In this document: piece by piece, positions 22,532-34,034 of the stretch | Numbering within the stretch: position 1 is the first letter of the stretch | Layout: each line of letters opens with the position of its first letter | Source: Hymenopellis radicata | Taxonomy: Eukaryota > Basidiomycota > Agaricomycetes > Agaricales > Physalacriaceae | Assembly: GCA_015501595.1 (NCBI GenBank) | Contig: JADNRX010000439.1 | Span: forward strand, 1 to 43,137 | DNA: 43,137 bases | Direction of reading: 5' to 3' | Position numbers and translations under genes: made by a program | The notes under the pieces: model-generated | Seen by the model: only the letters and a program-made list of their open reading frames with translations | What the model was told of the DNA's origin: nothing | Databases searched by the model: none

Positions 22532-23009
22532 GACATGAATTGAGCTTCCTTTTATTGAATTGCGAATCGTCAGCCAACTCGGGGATCCGGCGAGTGCGGA
22601 CTACGTAAGGATTGAGGTAGAGCTTGACGTCTGGCACCTACTGAATCCTGGACACACAAGTGGAGACGCTAGGCAATTCAACGATGAGTGATTCGGGTTC
22701 GTTCTGATTTTCTGATGTGTCCATCATGTGTGACCCACTCTGTGCTTCTTGGATGTGTTCTCGCTCTCACGATCATTCTGCCTCCGGCCGACATCCACTG
22801 CTTGCTGATGGGCGACGCAGGGATTCGTGGGTTGTAACTTGAGGTCGTGTTCGTGTTCGAGCATACTATAACAACAGCGCTCATGCACCTCAAAGCACCA
22901 TATATCACGGTTTGGGCCACGGTCCACGTCCTGCTACTAGCAACGTCAGATCAGCTTCAGCTTTCCTGGATATAACGCCACAGCATGTGCTCAGGACTCA
23001 CCGCGAGAC
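22532..23009. repeat. Composite repeat: tail and head of the membrane-gene block joined
   Basis: About 22615-22682 resembles the end of the duplicated membrane-gene block (29875-29943 and 37643-37711), sharing CTGAATCCTG and GGAGACG. At 22683 the sequence switches directly to the promoter part of the same block (about 28015-28130), sharing GTTCGTTCTGATTTTCTGAT. The switch looks like a head-to-tail junction of a lost copy. No gene is present. Confidence 0.6.
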
Positions 23010-23505
23010 CTAGCTATCACGCGGAATGCTCTTCCGCATGACCCACATAGCCCGGTGGCAATGCTCAGCGCGTCGTCTATCGCTCGTCCATCCTCCGCAC
23101 ATACTCCGCCCTTGGCAGACCTTCCGTGACCCTCAGCTTGTCGACATAGACAAGCACTTCCTTCTTCTCAGGCGTGTTGAATGCCATGATGTCGACTGGC
23201 TGAATAGACTGCGACGACGGCCAGAAGTCGACTGTCAGATACTCTTTCGAATTCGTGTACGATTCCGGCACGCCTTCGTAGCGGTCCAGGCTCGCTTCGT
23301 CCGAGGGCGAGAGTGTGTAGAGCATGCCAAAGACAGTCCTGCTGTAGACCGTTTCGGACGCAGATATGTCGTCTGATCGTGGGGATCGCAGGGGAAGGAA
23401 GTTGGATGATGTTAGCGTAGCCACGCTGGTGTATGATCCAGCGCCCGTCAGATAACCGGGCGACCCCGAGGTAGGTAGAAGTGGGGCAGCGTTGCTCCAT
23501 CTGCG
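23010..23505 (-). pseudogene. Gamma-glutamylcyclotransferase-like, relic
   Basis: The - strand gives MEQRCPTSTYLGVARLSDGR and WIIHQRGYANI. After a one-base frame change near 23415 it gives VFGMLYTLSPSDEASLDRYE, GVPESYTNSKEY, VLVYVDKLRVTEG and LPRAEYVRRMDE. The AIDDAL and LPPGYVGHAEEHS tail needs two more frame changes (about 23085 and 23065). These blocks match fungal gamma-glutamylcyclotransferases, cytosolic enzymes releasing 5-oxoproline from gamma-glutamyl amino acids in glutathione turnover. The catalytic Glu would lie in the LDRYEGV region, which is kept, while the N-terminal YGSN motif is absent. It abuts the end of the truncated A-T-R reductase, whose own C-terminal part is gone. A relic is the best reading. 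Confidence 0.65.
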
Positions 23506-23587
23506 CAAGCGGATGGGTCTGAAGCAGAGCAGTCGCCTACAAGATATCCGGTCTAGAATTGTGTCAAGGCAAACATAAGGACAAGTA

Positions 23588-24568
23588 CGACCCGGAAACG
23601 CGACTCAGGCAATAGATGGCGTCGACGTCTGGGTGTTTGATCAAGCCAGCTAGGATGAAAGAGCCCAAGGCGCCAGTGGACCCCGTCAGAAGCACCGCAC
23701 ACGTATTTTGTGCTTGTGCTGTGGGATAGGCGCCGACGTCTGTAGTTGTCGACGAAATCATAGGCGTGTACATGTCGAGTAATGACTCGATGGTGACGTG
23801 GTCGATGCAAGGCAATGTCGTTCACGCATTCTGAGAGTTACAGTCAGTGCGCATATCAGAATTCTTAGGACGTACTCACGGAAGAAACACCAGTGCACAT
23901 TCGAGAGATGACTCTGCGGGATCGCTTTTGGAAGACCGGTGCTTCCGGATGAATGCAGATAGAAAGCTATGTCAGAAAGGGAACCAGGGCTGGTACCGGT
24001 CGTGTAGTATTCGAACGCAGTCACCGAACTTTCACGACCCAGAAGTAGGTAGAGTGTCTGCGTCAGCGGCATCTCGTGGACCAAGAGCTGTTTCCCATGC
24101 TGTTCCAATTCAAGTTGCGTTTGGCTTAGTAAATCACCTAGCGTCGAGGAAGTGGCCACGACCTGGAAACAGTTGACATCTTGCAAGAGCTTAGCTGTAG
24201 CTGCAGATGAATTTCGGGGTGAGAGAAGGATTGGCTGTTTGCAGACGCGTGAGATGCATGGATGATCTATTTATAAATGTTCTTACTACATAACCAGCCT
24301 TCATGAGACCAACGAACACGGCGTGATAGCCAACACTCCGACCGGGGAGTCCACGTCGCGATGCTTCAGGGCCGTGGCAAGCCCGATGGACGGCGCGCGA
24401 GAACTCTAGATTGCTGAGTTCTTGCATGCCCCCGTTGGGCTCCTTCCAGGTATAGATCGCATGACCGGGGTTGTATCTTCGATGAAAATCTGGAAACTCG
24501 TGGATCCTGAGAGAGCCATCGAGAGGAGGATACGCTAGCATAGGCTGCCTGGTTACGGTTACGTCCAT
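23588..24568 (-). pseudogene. Adenylate-forming reductase (A-T-R), copy A, internally deleted
   Basis: Start at 24568 gives MDVTVTRQPMLAYPPLDGSL. The adenylation-domain N-terminus continues with AIYTWKEPNGG, LSNLEFSRAVHRA and FVGLMKAGY. After an intron it reads ILLSPRNSSAATAKLL, then the ATP-binding core LHSSGSTGLPKAIPQS (about 23940). After the next exon, NDIALHRP passes straight into VTIESLLDMYTPMI at about 23798. That is the linker before the reductase domain. It then reads LLTGSTGALGSFIL (NADPH Rossmann Gly motif, about 23700) and loses homology to the other copy at about 23588. Compared with 38165-41957, about 1.6 kb is gone. The lost part is the rest of the adenylation domain, the carrier domain and most of the reductase. 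A short loss also removed residues before YHAVFVG. It cannot be functional. Confidence 0.85.
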
Positions 24569-25765
24569 TCTGGCGATTCCACAGTCAACGAGATGGGAGA
24601 ATGTGAGAACTTGGAAGATAAGACTACAGTCCGTTCCCCAGAAATAGTGGTACACTTTGAGGCCGAATGGAGATCGCAGGCAGATGCAACAGACAGGAAT
24701 CCGTTCTTTTGGTCAATCCATTCCTAGCTGCCGTGTTTGATGCTGCAAAGGAGCCGCCGTGATGCCCAGAACGAAGACCTCAGAACCTCCTCAATAGATC
24801 TAAGCACTTCGTATTGTGATGAGCTATAAATATTTTCCGCATGTTGAGTTTGTTCATCATTTTAGTTCCCACGAAGATGAAGACCGCTTAATTGAAAGAA
24901 GTGAACTTGAAGGAACTGCAGAACCTAAAAACAGACTCTGTTGCGGTGGCCACGCACCAAACACCGACATAACATGTGCAACTGTCAGTGACCCGGTATT
25001 GTGTGAGCACGTACTCAAGCAACACCCCAAGCGCCGCCAAGGAGTCCTTGAAGGAGCGGTGTGGTGGTTCTTGATCAACACGGCCGATCACCATTTCGTC
25101 TAATTCGGTCGAGGTGACCAAACACAAACAAATTCGGCCTGTTCGTAAACGAGGAGCAGGTCGCTCAGTTCCTGCTCAGTTCTCCTCTGTTCCCTCCCGG
25201 AAGTCAGTACAGACATGCTTTACACGGGCACCAATCAGGACTTTGCTTCTCAACCGTCTCCCTGCAGTGGTTCGCCGTCTTGCCCGACCAAGCCTAGATA
25301 GAACCGACTGAAAAACGATCTTCGCTCTAGCTCATTCTCCATTTTCTCGTAACGCCGTCTCCTGCACTCGCATTCATGGGTACCCCACAGTTCTATTTTT
25401 ACAACATTCTTCGCAGTTGTAACGCTCTTGTGAGAGGAACCTCCATGACTGCTTAACTCTTGAGGTCTGTGTTTAGGCACCAATTTCTGAGCAGTCTCCA
25501 GGCTTTCTTCCGTGTCGCCACCTCAAAAACCATCTCGCGGGAGACCATATCGACTGACGGATGTCTGTTTGTTTCCACTCTTTCCTTTTACGATAACTTA
25601 ATGTGAACTGATTCCAGAACTTCTCGTCATCCCATCGACCTTATCGAAGATGCAGTTCAGCTCATCTGGTGGTATGCGGGTGAACTCCCGAGTTTGTGTT
25701 TGGAGGAGGACTTTTTATGTCCTCTGAAATTGTGGATATGTAGGTCCTCAAGTTTCTATCCTACC
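23588..25765. repeat. Segmental duplication I, left copy
   Basis: It matches 39359-43137, high identity by eye, covering the reductase gene, its 5' region and the region up to the next + strand gene. The left copy lacks about 1.6 kb. Homology begins at ACGACCCGGAAAC in both and runs past the window end in the right copy. Confidence 0.85.
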
Positions 25766-25786
25766 ATTACTGAGGCACATAACAGG
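24569..25786. promoter_or_regulatory. Divergent intergenic region between reductase copy A and membrane gene 1
   Basis: No convincing gene is seen. The region separates a - strand reductase start (24568) from a + strand membrane-protein start (25787), so it must hold both promoters. It is conserved as a unit in the other copy at 41958-43137, with scattered small indels that break every open frame, supporting a non-coding status. Confidence 0.5.
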
Positions 25787-27236
25787 ATGGCAGTCAATCT
25801 AGTCGACGCCAGCCTTGCAGGCATATGCGTAGAGTGCCTTCTCTACGGCATCTGCGTCGTTCTCTTCTCCGCGTCTACATATCTCCACGCTCTGAGGCAC
25901 TCGCGTGGGCTGAAACCTGGCCAGAGGACGAGCCGATACTTGAAACCAGCGACGGGGCCAATGTGGACTCCAATTTTCATTGGCACTATAGTGGCTTTCC
26001 TCGCGGTCACCGGGCAATGGATTTCCTCAGTTCTGCGTCTTTTTCAGGCCTTTCGTCTCTACGACGACGGTAATAGTCCGCTCGAGTTCTACGCAGATCG
26101 TTCACAGCCCAGCAATATCGTCAAAATGACCTTCATATTGGTCGCTCTACTTGTTTGCGATGTAATGCTCGTGCGTTCTCGACAGATTATTCAGCGCTTC
26201 CGAACCAGCTGACGCTCCCGCGCTCACAGATCTATCGCTTGTGGGTCGTCTGGAACTTTAATCGACTTGTAATGAGCGTTCCGAGCCTGACCATCGTCGG
26301 GATGACGGGCAAGTTTTCAATGCTGCAGTTTGAGGCTCGGGCTGAAGACATCTTTCAACATTCAGCTAGCGCAATTGGCGTAATCTACAACACGTTCAGT
26401 GGTAACGCCAAGTTCATCTGTTGTAGCTCTTCTCCGCTGAATGAGTTGTATACAGCATGGTCCTGTGACAGACATTTTCACATCAGCTGCCGGTCAATGG
26501 ATTATCGGTGACATTGTCTTTACATTTAGGTGAGGATCGGTGTCTGATAATTCTCCGGTGGCGCTCATCCGAACCAAGCACGCCCACGTATCGCACAGGC
26601 AGGTCTGCCGTTTTCAGTACTCTTAATGAAAACTGACTTGTACTCATCTAGCAAGGATCACATACCGTATTTGGAGCATCAACCGACTAGTCGAAGGGTC
26701 TAGAGGAGGTCTCAATGTAAGTTCTTCAATAGGTACCCTAGGCAAGCCCGCACGCTAATATGGGAGCTCAGTCTGTCATGGCATTGATAGCTGAAAGTGC
26801 AGCACTTTATGCGTCAGTGACGCCTTTGTCGTTGACCATTACTTACGCTCATACTTCATATACCAGCGTCTGGACTCTCTTCTTCCTGATCACATTTCTT
26901 GCCCAAAGCAGCTTAGAGGTCTTCTGCCTGGACACCACTGGGCACGTTTCAACCATTGCAACTCTGCTCATCAACGTCAGAGTTGGCTTGTGTTGGGCGC
27001 AAACCGCTTTCGATCCTACTACCCTAACCACCGTGACGGGGCTGGTAGCACAGGAGCAGCACGAGCTCAGCACCGCGACCACTGTACGGATGGATATTGA
27101 CGTTACCCGTGTTGTGGACTATCCGAACGAGTTTGACGGCGACGAGTCTGTTCATGATGATTCAAGTCCCAAAGCGACGAGAGGCCATATCTCACGCCTC
27201 CCCTTCCATGTCCGAGATGGCAGTTTGTCGATGTAG
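25787..27236 (+). CDS. Multi-pass membrane protein 1 (Agaricomycete family)
   Basis: ATG at 25787 gives MAVNLVDASLAGICVECLLY. Hydrophobic segments follow (ICVVLFSASTYL; IFIGTIVAFLAVTGQW; MTFILVALLVCDVML). After an intron (about 26170-26230) it reads IYRLWVVWNFNRLVMSVPSL, then AIGVIYNTFS, DIFTSAAGQWIIGDIVFTF, RITYRIWSINRLVEGSRGG, LMALIAESAALYASVT and LLINVRVGLCWAQ. The YRLWVVW and SRGG..ESAALY blocks are typical of a widespread mushroom family of seven-helix membrane proteins of unknown function. The intron at about 26307-26364 appears to use a GC donor (GCAAGT). The tail is acidic and hydrophilic. The frame is open to TAG at 27234. A role in signalling or transport for the neighbouring pathway is guesswork. 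Confidence 0.7.
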
Positions 27237-27754
27237 GAAGCTCATCCTGAATTCATGCCACATCAATTCAGTTCATTTACACAGCTTCAGCACAGCTTTC
27301 GACGACGTAGCTAATCCCGAAAACCTCGAGGACTCTGGACTTCGAGTGTTAATATTATCCAAAAAAGTACCACATCACTATTCTGTCTCCACTGATAGCT
27401 AGGGACCTTGAACACGAGTCAGCTCATGAGAAACGCGTCTTTCAGCGGCATTAACTACACCAATTTCTGAGAGAAATCCGGGGAGAGATTGGAAGCAAAT
27501 GCAACCTGGAGCCCAAGATACTCCTAAGATCCGCAATGACTCGTGCTAGGCGCTTAGATCTTGGACGAGATGAGATATGCACGTTGCTGTGAGAACATGG
27601 TGGTTGTTTAGGTTTCGAGTCGGAGCCTGAGGCTAGGTCATCGGGCAACGACTCGGAGTTCCGAGAAATACGTATCCCTTTTCAAACGAACTTGACTCGG
27701 AAGATTGAATCAATGAATCAAACTACACTGCCAAATGCTTGTCGTTCAACTGAG
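27237..27754. other. Intergenic, nothing recognised
   Basis: This probably holds the 3' untranslated region of membrane gene 1. Short open frames on both strands have no recognisable domain. Confidence 0.35.
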
Positions 27755-28163
27755 TCGCTCATCAGCAGTTGCCTGTAGGCTGTTCGGCAACTCGATCGAC
27801 TTGCCTCGACTTCGCCACCGAGGGCTATCCTTCCACCGCCACCACCACCACCTGTGTCAGAGCAAACCCTACCGTTTTCTTGATTAGTATCGAACGGCAG
27901 TCGTTCCGAAACCTTAGCAAGGCGACATCAACCTTAGCTGTGGAGGCGTGAATGCGTGCGAGCAGGCTGGGGATGAATGAGATCTCGGCGCTTAAATGTC
28001 GAGTGTATGCACATATGAGTGATTCCGGGTTCGTTCTGATTTTCTGATCTGTCCATGATGTGTGGCTCTGTGCTTCTTGGCTCTCACCATCGAACACCGA
28101 TCATTCTGCCTCCGGCAGGCATCCACGGCCGCTTTGAGGTATGTGGATTCAACCCGCCTGGGG

Positions 28164-28170
28164 TATATAA
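28164..28170 (+). promoter_or_regulatory. TATA box of membrane gene 2
   Basis: TATATAA lies 46 bases upstream of the ATG at 28210, in a stretch conserved in the duplicate at 34434. Confidence 0.6.
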
Positions 28171-28209
28171 CAGCCAGAGATCCACTGTTTTCCCGCCATC
28201 CTTCGAAGT

Positions 28210-29642
28210 ATGTCCACTGAACGTATTTCTCTCACAGTGATTAGACAGGTCCTTGGTCCTTTTCTCATTGGAGTCACTATATACGCTTTTCTTCTAGGTG
28301 TATGCGCCGTGCAGTATGTTACCTACTTCACGGCCAGTTTCAAAGACAACAAGATCCTATTGTGCGTCGTTTTGACGTAGACTATTCATACCATATGCTG
28401 AAACATCCTGATAGCTACGCGGTCGTCTGGATGGCCATGATAGACGTCCTGCTCACTGTTAACGCTTTCGCTGGCCTCTGGCATTATGTCATCGAGCACT
28501 TTGCGGAAGTAGACGTCTTGAAAGGCACTATTTGGAACTTTGATCTGACGCCACTCTTTTCCACTCTGTACGTGCACATTCTTCTTCGAGCGCATCGAAG
28601 ATTCAACTGATGCGTAAGGCAGTACCGCGATTCCTGTTCAAACCTTTCTGACGTACCGAATCTGGCGATTTTCGAACAGCCGTATCCTATGTGCATTTCT
28701 CGCAGCTCTCATTCTGGGCGCTGCTGTTCCTGCCTGGATTGTATCGGTCCAAATCGCGCGGAAATCGGCATTGACTCAACGTGTGGCTGCTGTGACAACA
28801 GCCTATGTCTGGCTCTCGCTTAGCGTAACTTGCGATGCCCTCTTGAGGTAGGCATGCATGTCGTTGTTCTCGACCTACTTGGCACTGAGCTCCTAACTCC
28901 GTCTAGCGCCATAATGATATTCTATTTGCGGCGTCAGAAATCTGCTTTTAAACGTGAGCATGTTTCAATAGTTTCCACGATGGCTACGTTCTCACTGCAG
29001 TCAAGACACTAACAGGATAATCTCCCGATACATACAGCTATCTATTCAATCGGCGCTGCCGGTGACTCTTTGCGCGGTAAGCGCGTAGTCGGTTCCAGCG
29101 AATGCCCGCCACTCATTCTCGGGACAGATCGTCATCTTGGTTCTAGCAACAACATCCACACAGACAAATATCCACTATCCTTTCGCTCTGAGTCTTGGCC
29201 GTTTCTACACGTTAGTCCTTCCTACTCTTCTTACTTCGCAAAACATACTGATTGAGCGAAGCATCACATTCTTGACTGTACGGGACACCATTTTATGTTG
29301 GTCTCGAAGCTGATTTCAGCCATAGACCCTCAATGCTCGACTTGACATCCGGGAGACGGAAAACACGATTAGCGTGAACTCTGTTGACTTACAGGTACGT
29401 GAGCCGTCTTTCTTCGTATTCTCCAAACTACACATCACCTCTCCATCGAACAGGTCATCAATAGGCGGGCACGACAGCAAGAAGTCGCCATTGAAGTCAC
29501 TCACACCCGGGAAACTCATATAGAAAGTGAATGGCCCCGACTCAGCAACAAATCAAGTACCGAAGTCGAATTGAAGCTGCCGAGAGGTGAGCAGTGTTAT
29601 AACGCAACCGAATATTATGACCCGGCGCTCATCCTCTCATAG
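28210..29642 (+). CDS. Multi-pass membrane protein 2 (DUF6534-like)
   Basis: ATG at 28210 gives MSTERISLTVIRQVLGPF, then helix GVTIYAFLLGVCAVQYVTYF and FKDNKIL. A 53-bp intron (28362-28414) joins FYAVVWMAMIDVLLTVNAFA and GLWHYVIEHFAEVDVL. Next is TIWNFDLTPLFSTL, an intron, then AIPVQTFLTYRIWRFSNSR and FLAALILGAAVPAWIVSVQI. A further helix is TTAYVWLSLSVTCDALL, then an intron and IMIFYLRRQKSAFKR. The C-terminal exon reads VINRRARQQEVAIEVTH and ends with a TAG at 29640. The layout fits a seven-helix mushroom family (DUF6534-like; name from memory) of unknown function. The splice between about 28960 and 29060 could not be closed cleanly, so intactness is uncertain. A TATA box is present. Confidence 0.6.
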
Positions 29643-30496
29643 TTTGATTTTATGTAACTATGTTCGCAGAGGCCTCATCTGATAAATTATTCTGTAGCAC
29701 TCATATGTAGCTTTGAAGTCGGATTCAGATGTATCTTGTAATACTACAGTTGAAGTATACTTACCCGCACCATACTCGCATCTTTCGAAGTGTCTCTACA
29801 TCATGGATCATGGCCCTCTTCGGACATCGTGTTCGGGCAGGCAGCGCCGATATGAATTCAACGGCAAGTGCGGTGAGGTAGAGATTGATGCCCACCTACT
29901 TACTGAATCCTGAACAACAGAAATGGAGACGCTAGGCAATTCAACAGCAATCCTGGGTGAACACGAGGTTCAACTTGAAACCTCCGGTACAAGTTAGTAG
30001 ATCTTCTCCCGCTCATAGTACGCGTTCAGCTCCTTACAGCAAGTGAGCTAGCGGCCCACTGTCCGGCTCGATAGCACACCTCGTGCACCTGCTGGAGTCG
30101 CGGAAAGCCTCCCAAGTCGCGTTGATTGCTAGCGCCGGTGGTGTTGTTCTCGTGCATCTCACGCAGAATGAGGTCGTAAAAACAGTGAAGTGAAGGAAAA
30201 CAGAAAGAAATTTGAGTGTGACAGAGCCAATACGCGACGACGCGAAGCCCAAGTCGGGATGATGAGGGTTGCCTCAAAGAGAGGCCGAGGCCGAAGCTGC
30301 TCTTCTCTCCATTCCTGGATGCCTAATTCACAACGCCACTATCCAGGACCAACAGCGCTCATGATCAGTGTAAAGAGATACATAAATAAATCTGATACAA
30401 ATGGAGAAGCGAAACAATGAACAAGAGATCTTCAAGAATAACCTGTGGCTTCTGCGAAGATCTTCGCACTGCGGCGAGGAGGCGCCGCCGTATCGC
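29643..30496. other. Intergenic, end of duplication II then unique DNA
   Basis: The first part (to about 30105) is 3' flank shared with 37403-37880. The rest is unique and shows no recognisable gene. Confidence 0.35.
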
Positions 30497-31515
30497 TCAC
30501 GATAGGCGTGGAGGCTTCCTCGCCGCCATCAGACGCTTGGACCGCCGCTTCCCCGACTGCTCATCAACGGAATGCGATGGAGCTGGCGACACAGAGACAC
30601 TTTCTCTTTCCGGGAACGTCTGCCGACGGAACCGTGGTGGGTGGCACTGCGGAGACCGCTGATTATGCGTCGCCATATATTCGAGTAACTTGTACCGCGT
30701 AACGACGAGACGTGGATCCTCAAGATCGCGCTCTTCGTCCGTTTGAATTTCCTCGACCGGCGATTCAGGCTGAGATCTCGGTTTGGGATCGTGGCGAGCC
30801 ACGACTAGACCGCGTTCCCGAAAGTCGAACCATGTCCCATGAAGCCAGGACAGGTTTACACAAGAGGACGCGGTGATAGCGATCTCCGATAACAATGCCC
30901 GAACTGGGCGGTCATTCGAGATAGGGCTCGGCGCGTAATCAAAGTTAATCGGCTGGTGTCGATATCGCCCGAGGGCACGCAGGACAAAGCATGGGTGGAC
31001 GGTCGACCTGATACGGGGCATGTTACGATATGGGTATTTGTAGCGCCTTCCAGAAACGTGCACTGGAAGCAGACAGACGAGGGGCTCCGAGATGGGTGTG
31101 CGACCTCATCCTGCTGATGTTGACCTGACGATGCTATGCGAAGACAGACGGCGATATCCTCCACAATCCCTGCAAACTCCTAACATCCACGTCCTCGAAT
31201 CCGATATCCGGCTAGCATAACCTAGGACAACGCCACCCACGAGGGATACAGTAGCGAGCGCGACGGACAACATGCGTATCACGACGTCTTCACACCATCC
31301 AAGCGACTCAGCACCGAACTTGACGATGCAAGCGAATGAAGCCTTGCCCGCGACAACATCCAGGATGAGGGCATTATCCAAAGCAAGTACCGGAGAGACA
31401 GGCCTATCGCGACAAGCGTGCGCGAAGCTCGGGAGAAAAGGAGTTGCCCCAAGCGTGCAAACGACGCAACACGATGACGGGTTATGACGCGAGGGACAAT
31501 TCGGAATGTTTCCAT
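30497..31515 (-). other. Open frames of unknown nature
   Basis: A 188-residue open frame (31063-30497) ends in a basic, Pro/Ser-rich tail with GKRRSKRL. A second open frame (31381-31106) contains hydrophobic stretches such as LATVSLVGGVVLGYA. Neither is recognised. They could be exons of one unknown gene, or the 3' part of the zinc-finger family gene upstream at 32085-33277. The evidence is open-frame length only. Confidence 0.25.
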
Positions 31516-32084
31516 CCGTTAATGAGGTACCCTCTGTAGGGGCACGGCCAGAATTCCGTCCGTAAACGATGTGGGCGAGCTTTATCTACAAGGGTTGAGA
31601 TGGTATTACTGCGCGCCGCCTTTTAGAGCATTCTGCCCGGATACAAAATTCCTTGTGGAACAACACCGACGGAGGCGGGAGCGACATCGGCAGCGGCGCC
31701 CATATCGCGGGATCGACGTCGACTGGTGCGGAAGCGATTCTCTGAGAGGCGTTGATGATGTTACATAAAGCGGCCTCAACATCATATGAGGCGCGACGTG
31801 ACATCAGGAAAGGCGCCCTCAATGTCATGCGGTGCGGCGGGATGTGACTAGTGAAGGAAGCTGCGCGCGAGGATCTGCGAGTCCCAAAGCCAGCCTTGAC
31901 TGAGATGGATCCCCGTCGATGAAGGCGAGGCGACCGCTTTCTTCTTGCCCTCCATCACACCACACCAAGACCCAGTCCAAAGTCTAAACAGTCCCCCGCC
32001 CACTTGCCCGGGAGGCGGTCTGGTGTGCACACGGGCATGAGTTCGTATTCGTAGACATCCTCAGGTAGGACCTAGCATTCACTG
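31516..32084. other. Intergenic with short diverged tandem repeat
   Basis: Two adjacent diverged units of about 42 bases (31770-31853) share CCTCAA, TCAT and a GTGACAT/TGTGAC end. Nothing else is recognised. Confidence 0.3.
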
Positions 32085-33277
32085 TTAATAAGAGCATACA
32101 CATAGAGCAACCCGACTTGAGCGTACATCAGTAAACAGCTTTCGCTCGTCTGTAGAAGTGGAAAGGCCGTGATTATATTCGTAGAGGTCTTGGATTTTGT
32201 GCAGGATATCGGTGGACGGAAGGAGAGCCCAAGAAGACGTCTTCATTAGTTCTACCATATCTGCACGGACTGAATAAAATGAGCGAAAGGTACTGGAGCA
32301 TGTCACGAACGTACGCGAGGTCGACATTATAGGAAGATTGCGGTATCGCACAATATCACCCCTCGAAAGTCCAAGGTGGTATTCCAAGCCGTCAAGACCC
32401 TTGTTAAAGACCAATCTCAGAATTAATTGACAAAAATGTGGCGTGGCGACAAACCAGTTCATCCTTGGCAATGAAGTTGAAGTGTTCCACAGTAGACGAT
32501 TGGGGCTCGGTAGTTATTTGAGAAAGTTCAACAGTCTTGGACATGGCGGCCTCTCGTAGCTGACGCGTGACGGTAAGAGTTTGAAAGGCAACACGAGATT
32601 TGGCTCTTTGTTTGTCGGAGTGAATGAACACGTGATGGCGCAGCCGTCCGTGCGCTTGTGCGCGCTCAATCACCGACTTCTTGCCCGGTTTCTCTTGTGC
32701 TCGATTTCGAACAACATCCACCGCGGGCCCAAGAGCGCGACATCGAGAACATATGCCATCTACTTCCGTAGTAGAGCCAGCACAACGAAGAGACCAGACG
32801 TGGATAGACGACACGTCAAGACAGATGAGCTCGTAACCCGGTGTGAATGACGAGTCGGGAGAATGGATGGCGATAGGATATGTGGTCCATGTCGCGCCGA
32901 TTCCCCAGGAGAAAGCTGTACCAACACACGGAGAGGACACGCGGGAAAACAAGAGAGGACTCTGCGTTGTTTGGGAAAGTGGCCGCGAGACCATCGTTGT
33001 TGATCTGGTATAAAAAAGCGCGTTAGGAAGCAATCCCAAACATACCTAAATTGCGCTTACACTTGGTTCGCTGGTGCTGCGAAAGGTTCCAATTAGATTG
33101 GCGATTGGATCCATGATCAATCCACTCGGAGCACAGTGGGCATTTCACAAGCCGTTGACCTTTCTCGTCGTCCTTCTCTTTATCCACTCCAGAGAGACCG
33201 GCGACGAAACGGTGGGGAGCGCTGATGAGTAGAGGATCGTGGCGAGGGCAAAATACGAGGTTGAGGGAAAGACACAT
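32085..33277 (-). CDS. C2HC zinc-finger protein of an expanded mushroom family, state uncertain
   Basis: The first exon (from 33277) carries VKCPLCSEWIDHGSN, then LSQHQRTKCKRN, a CxxC...HxxxxC zinc-finger-like motif. An intron with GTATGT donor and CTAAC branch point ends near 33010. The next block reads TTYPIAIHSPDSSFTPGYEL, WSLRCAGSTTEVDGICSRCR and ALGPAVDVVRNRAQEK. It continues RAQAHGRLRHHVFIHSDKQR and a helical stretch to about 32404. A later frame (32471-32085) has DMVELMKTSSWALLPSTDIL. This order resembles a highly expanded, uncharacterised Agaricomycete family with an N-terminal zinc finger and a YPF..H..SPG..CxxC core. Splice phase between the finger and core exons does not match cleanly and a frame change is needed near 32400, so it may be decaying. 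Confidence 0.5.
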
Positions 33278-34034
33278 TATGTACAGTATTTGCAGATTTA
33301 GGGCTGCATACTACTGGAAAGGAGATTTTCAAACAAAAAAAAGGGCGAGGTGAGGGCCTTCTCCGAACGCGCAGACGCGTAGTGCGGTCGTAATCGCGCA
33401 AGTGTGATTTCGAAGCGCCGTCGTGGTAAGTGTCATTGTCCGTGATGCAGAGCCTCAGCGAATCGAGGTGACAAACAGGCATCGGCACACGAATACTTGA
33501 TGTCGCAACGGCGTGATGTGGCCTCGCCGGCCAGGCTTGGATCCCTTGAAATTTCTAGTCAAAAATGGCTTCGGAACTGAAAATGACGTCGAATAACTTA
33601 CCGACAAAATATCCAGCTTGGTGCACGTCGATTCATGGTGTCCACCGAGGTTCGAGCAGAGAACGGCGCTTAGTGCGAAAGCGATAACTACGACTCTTGA
33701 AAGTTGAAAGAAAACTTGTTCAAGCTACCCTTCTGCTTGATGTCAGTTCGTCCTCGCCGTTGTCCTCTCTTTGCGCTTACCATCGTTGTCGCCGTCGCCT
33801 TCAAGCCCGTGTCGCTATCGCGTCCTCGTCGTTGCGCTGTGCTACCGGTAGCATCGTCTGCTACGTCCTTGGTGCTGATGGGGTTGGTCGCGGTGGAGAG
33901 GATGATGGGAGGAAGCTACCAAGGAGGACTCGGAGATGCCCAGAGATCAGACCCGAGTTGATCGGAGCGGGTGCTACTGTACCAGAGCTGGAGCTATCAC
34001 ACAGGTGGCAAACTCTTGAAACTGGCGGCAAACA
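33278..34034. other. Intergenic, unique DNA
   Basis: No domain is recognised in the open frames on either strand. It lies between the zinc-finger gene start and the start of duplication II. Confidence 0.35.

Larger units (their letters stand above)
27755..30105. repeat. Segmental duplication II, left copy
   Basis: It is homologous to 34035-37880 except for a 1498-bp insertion there, and to a short composite piece at 22615-22800. It contains a promoter with a TATA box, membrane gene 2 and its 3' flank. Homology ends at GGAAAGCCTCCCA in both copies. Confidence 0.85.

Noticed and set aside
32581..32850. + strand open frame opposite the zinc-finger family gene
   Set aside because: The - strand frame carries family-like blocks with conserved Cys pairs, and the + frame is its shadow.
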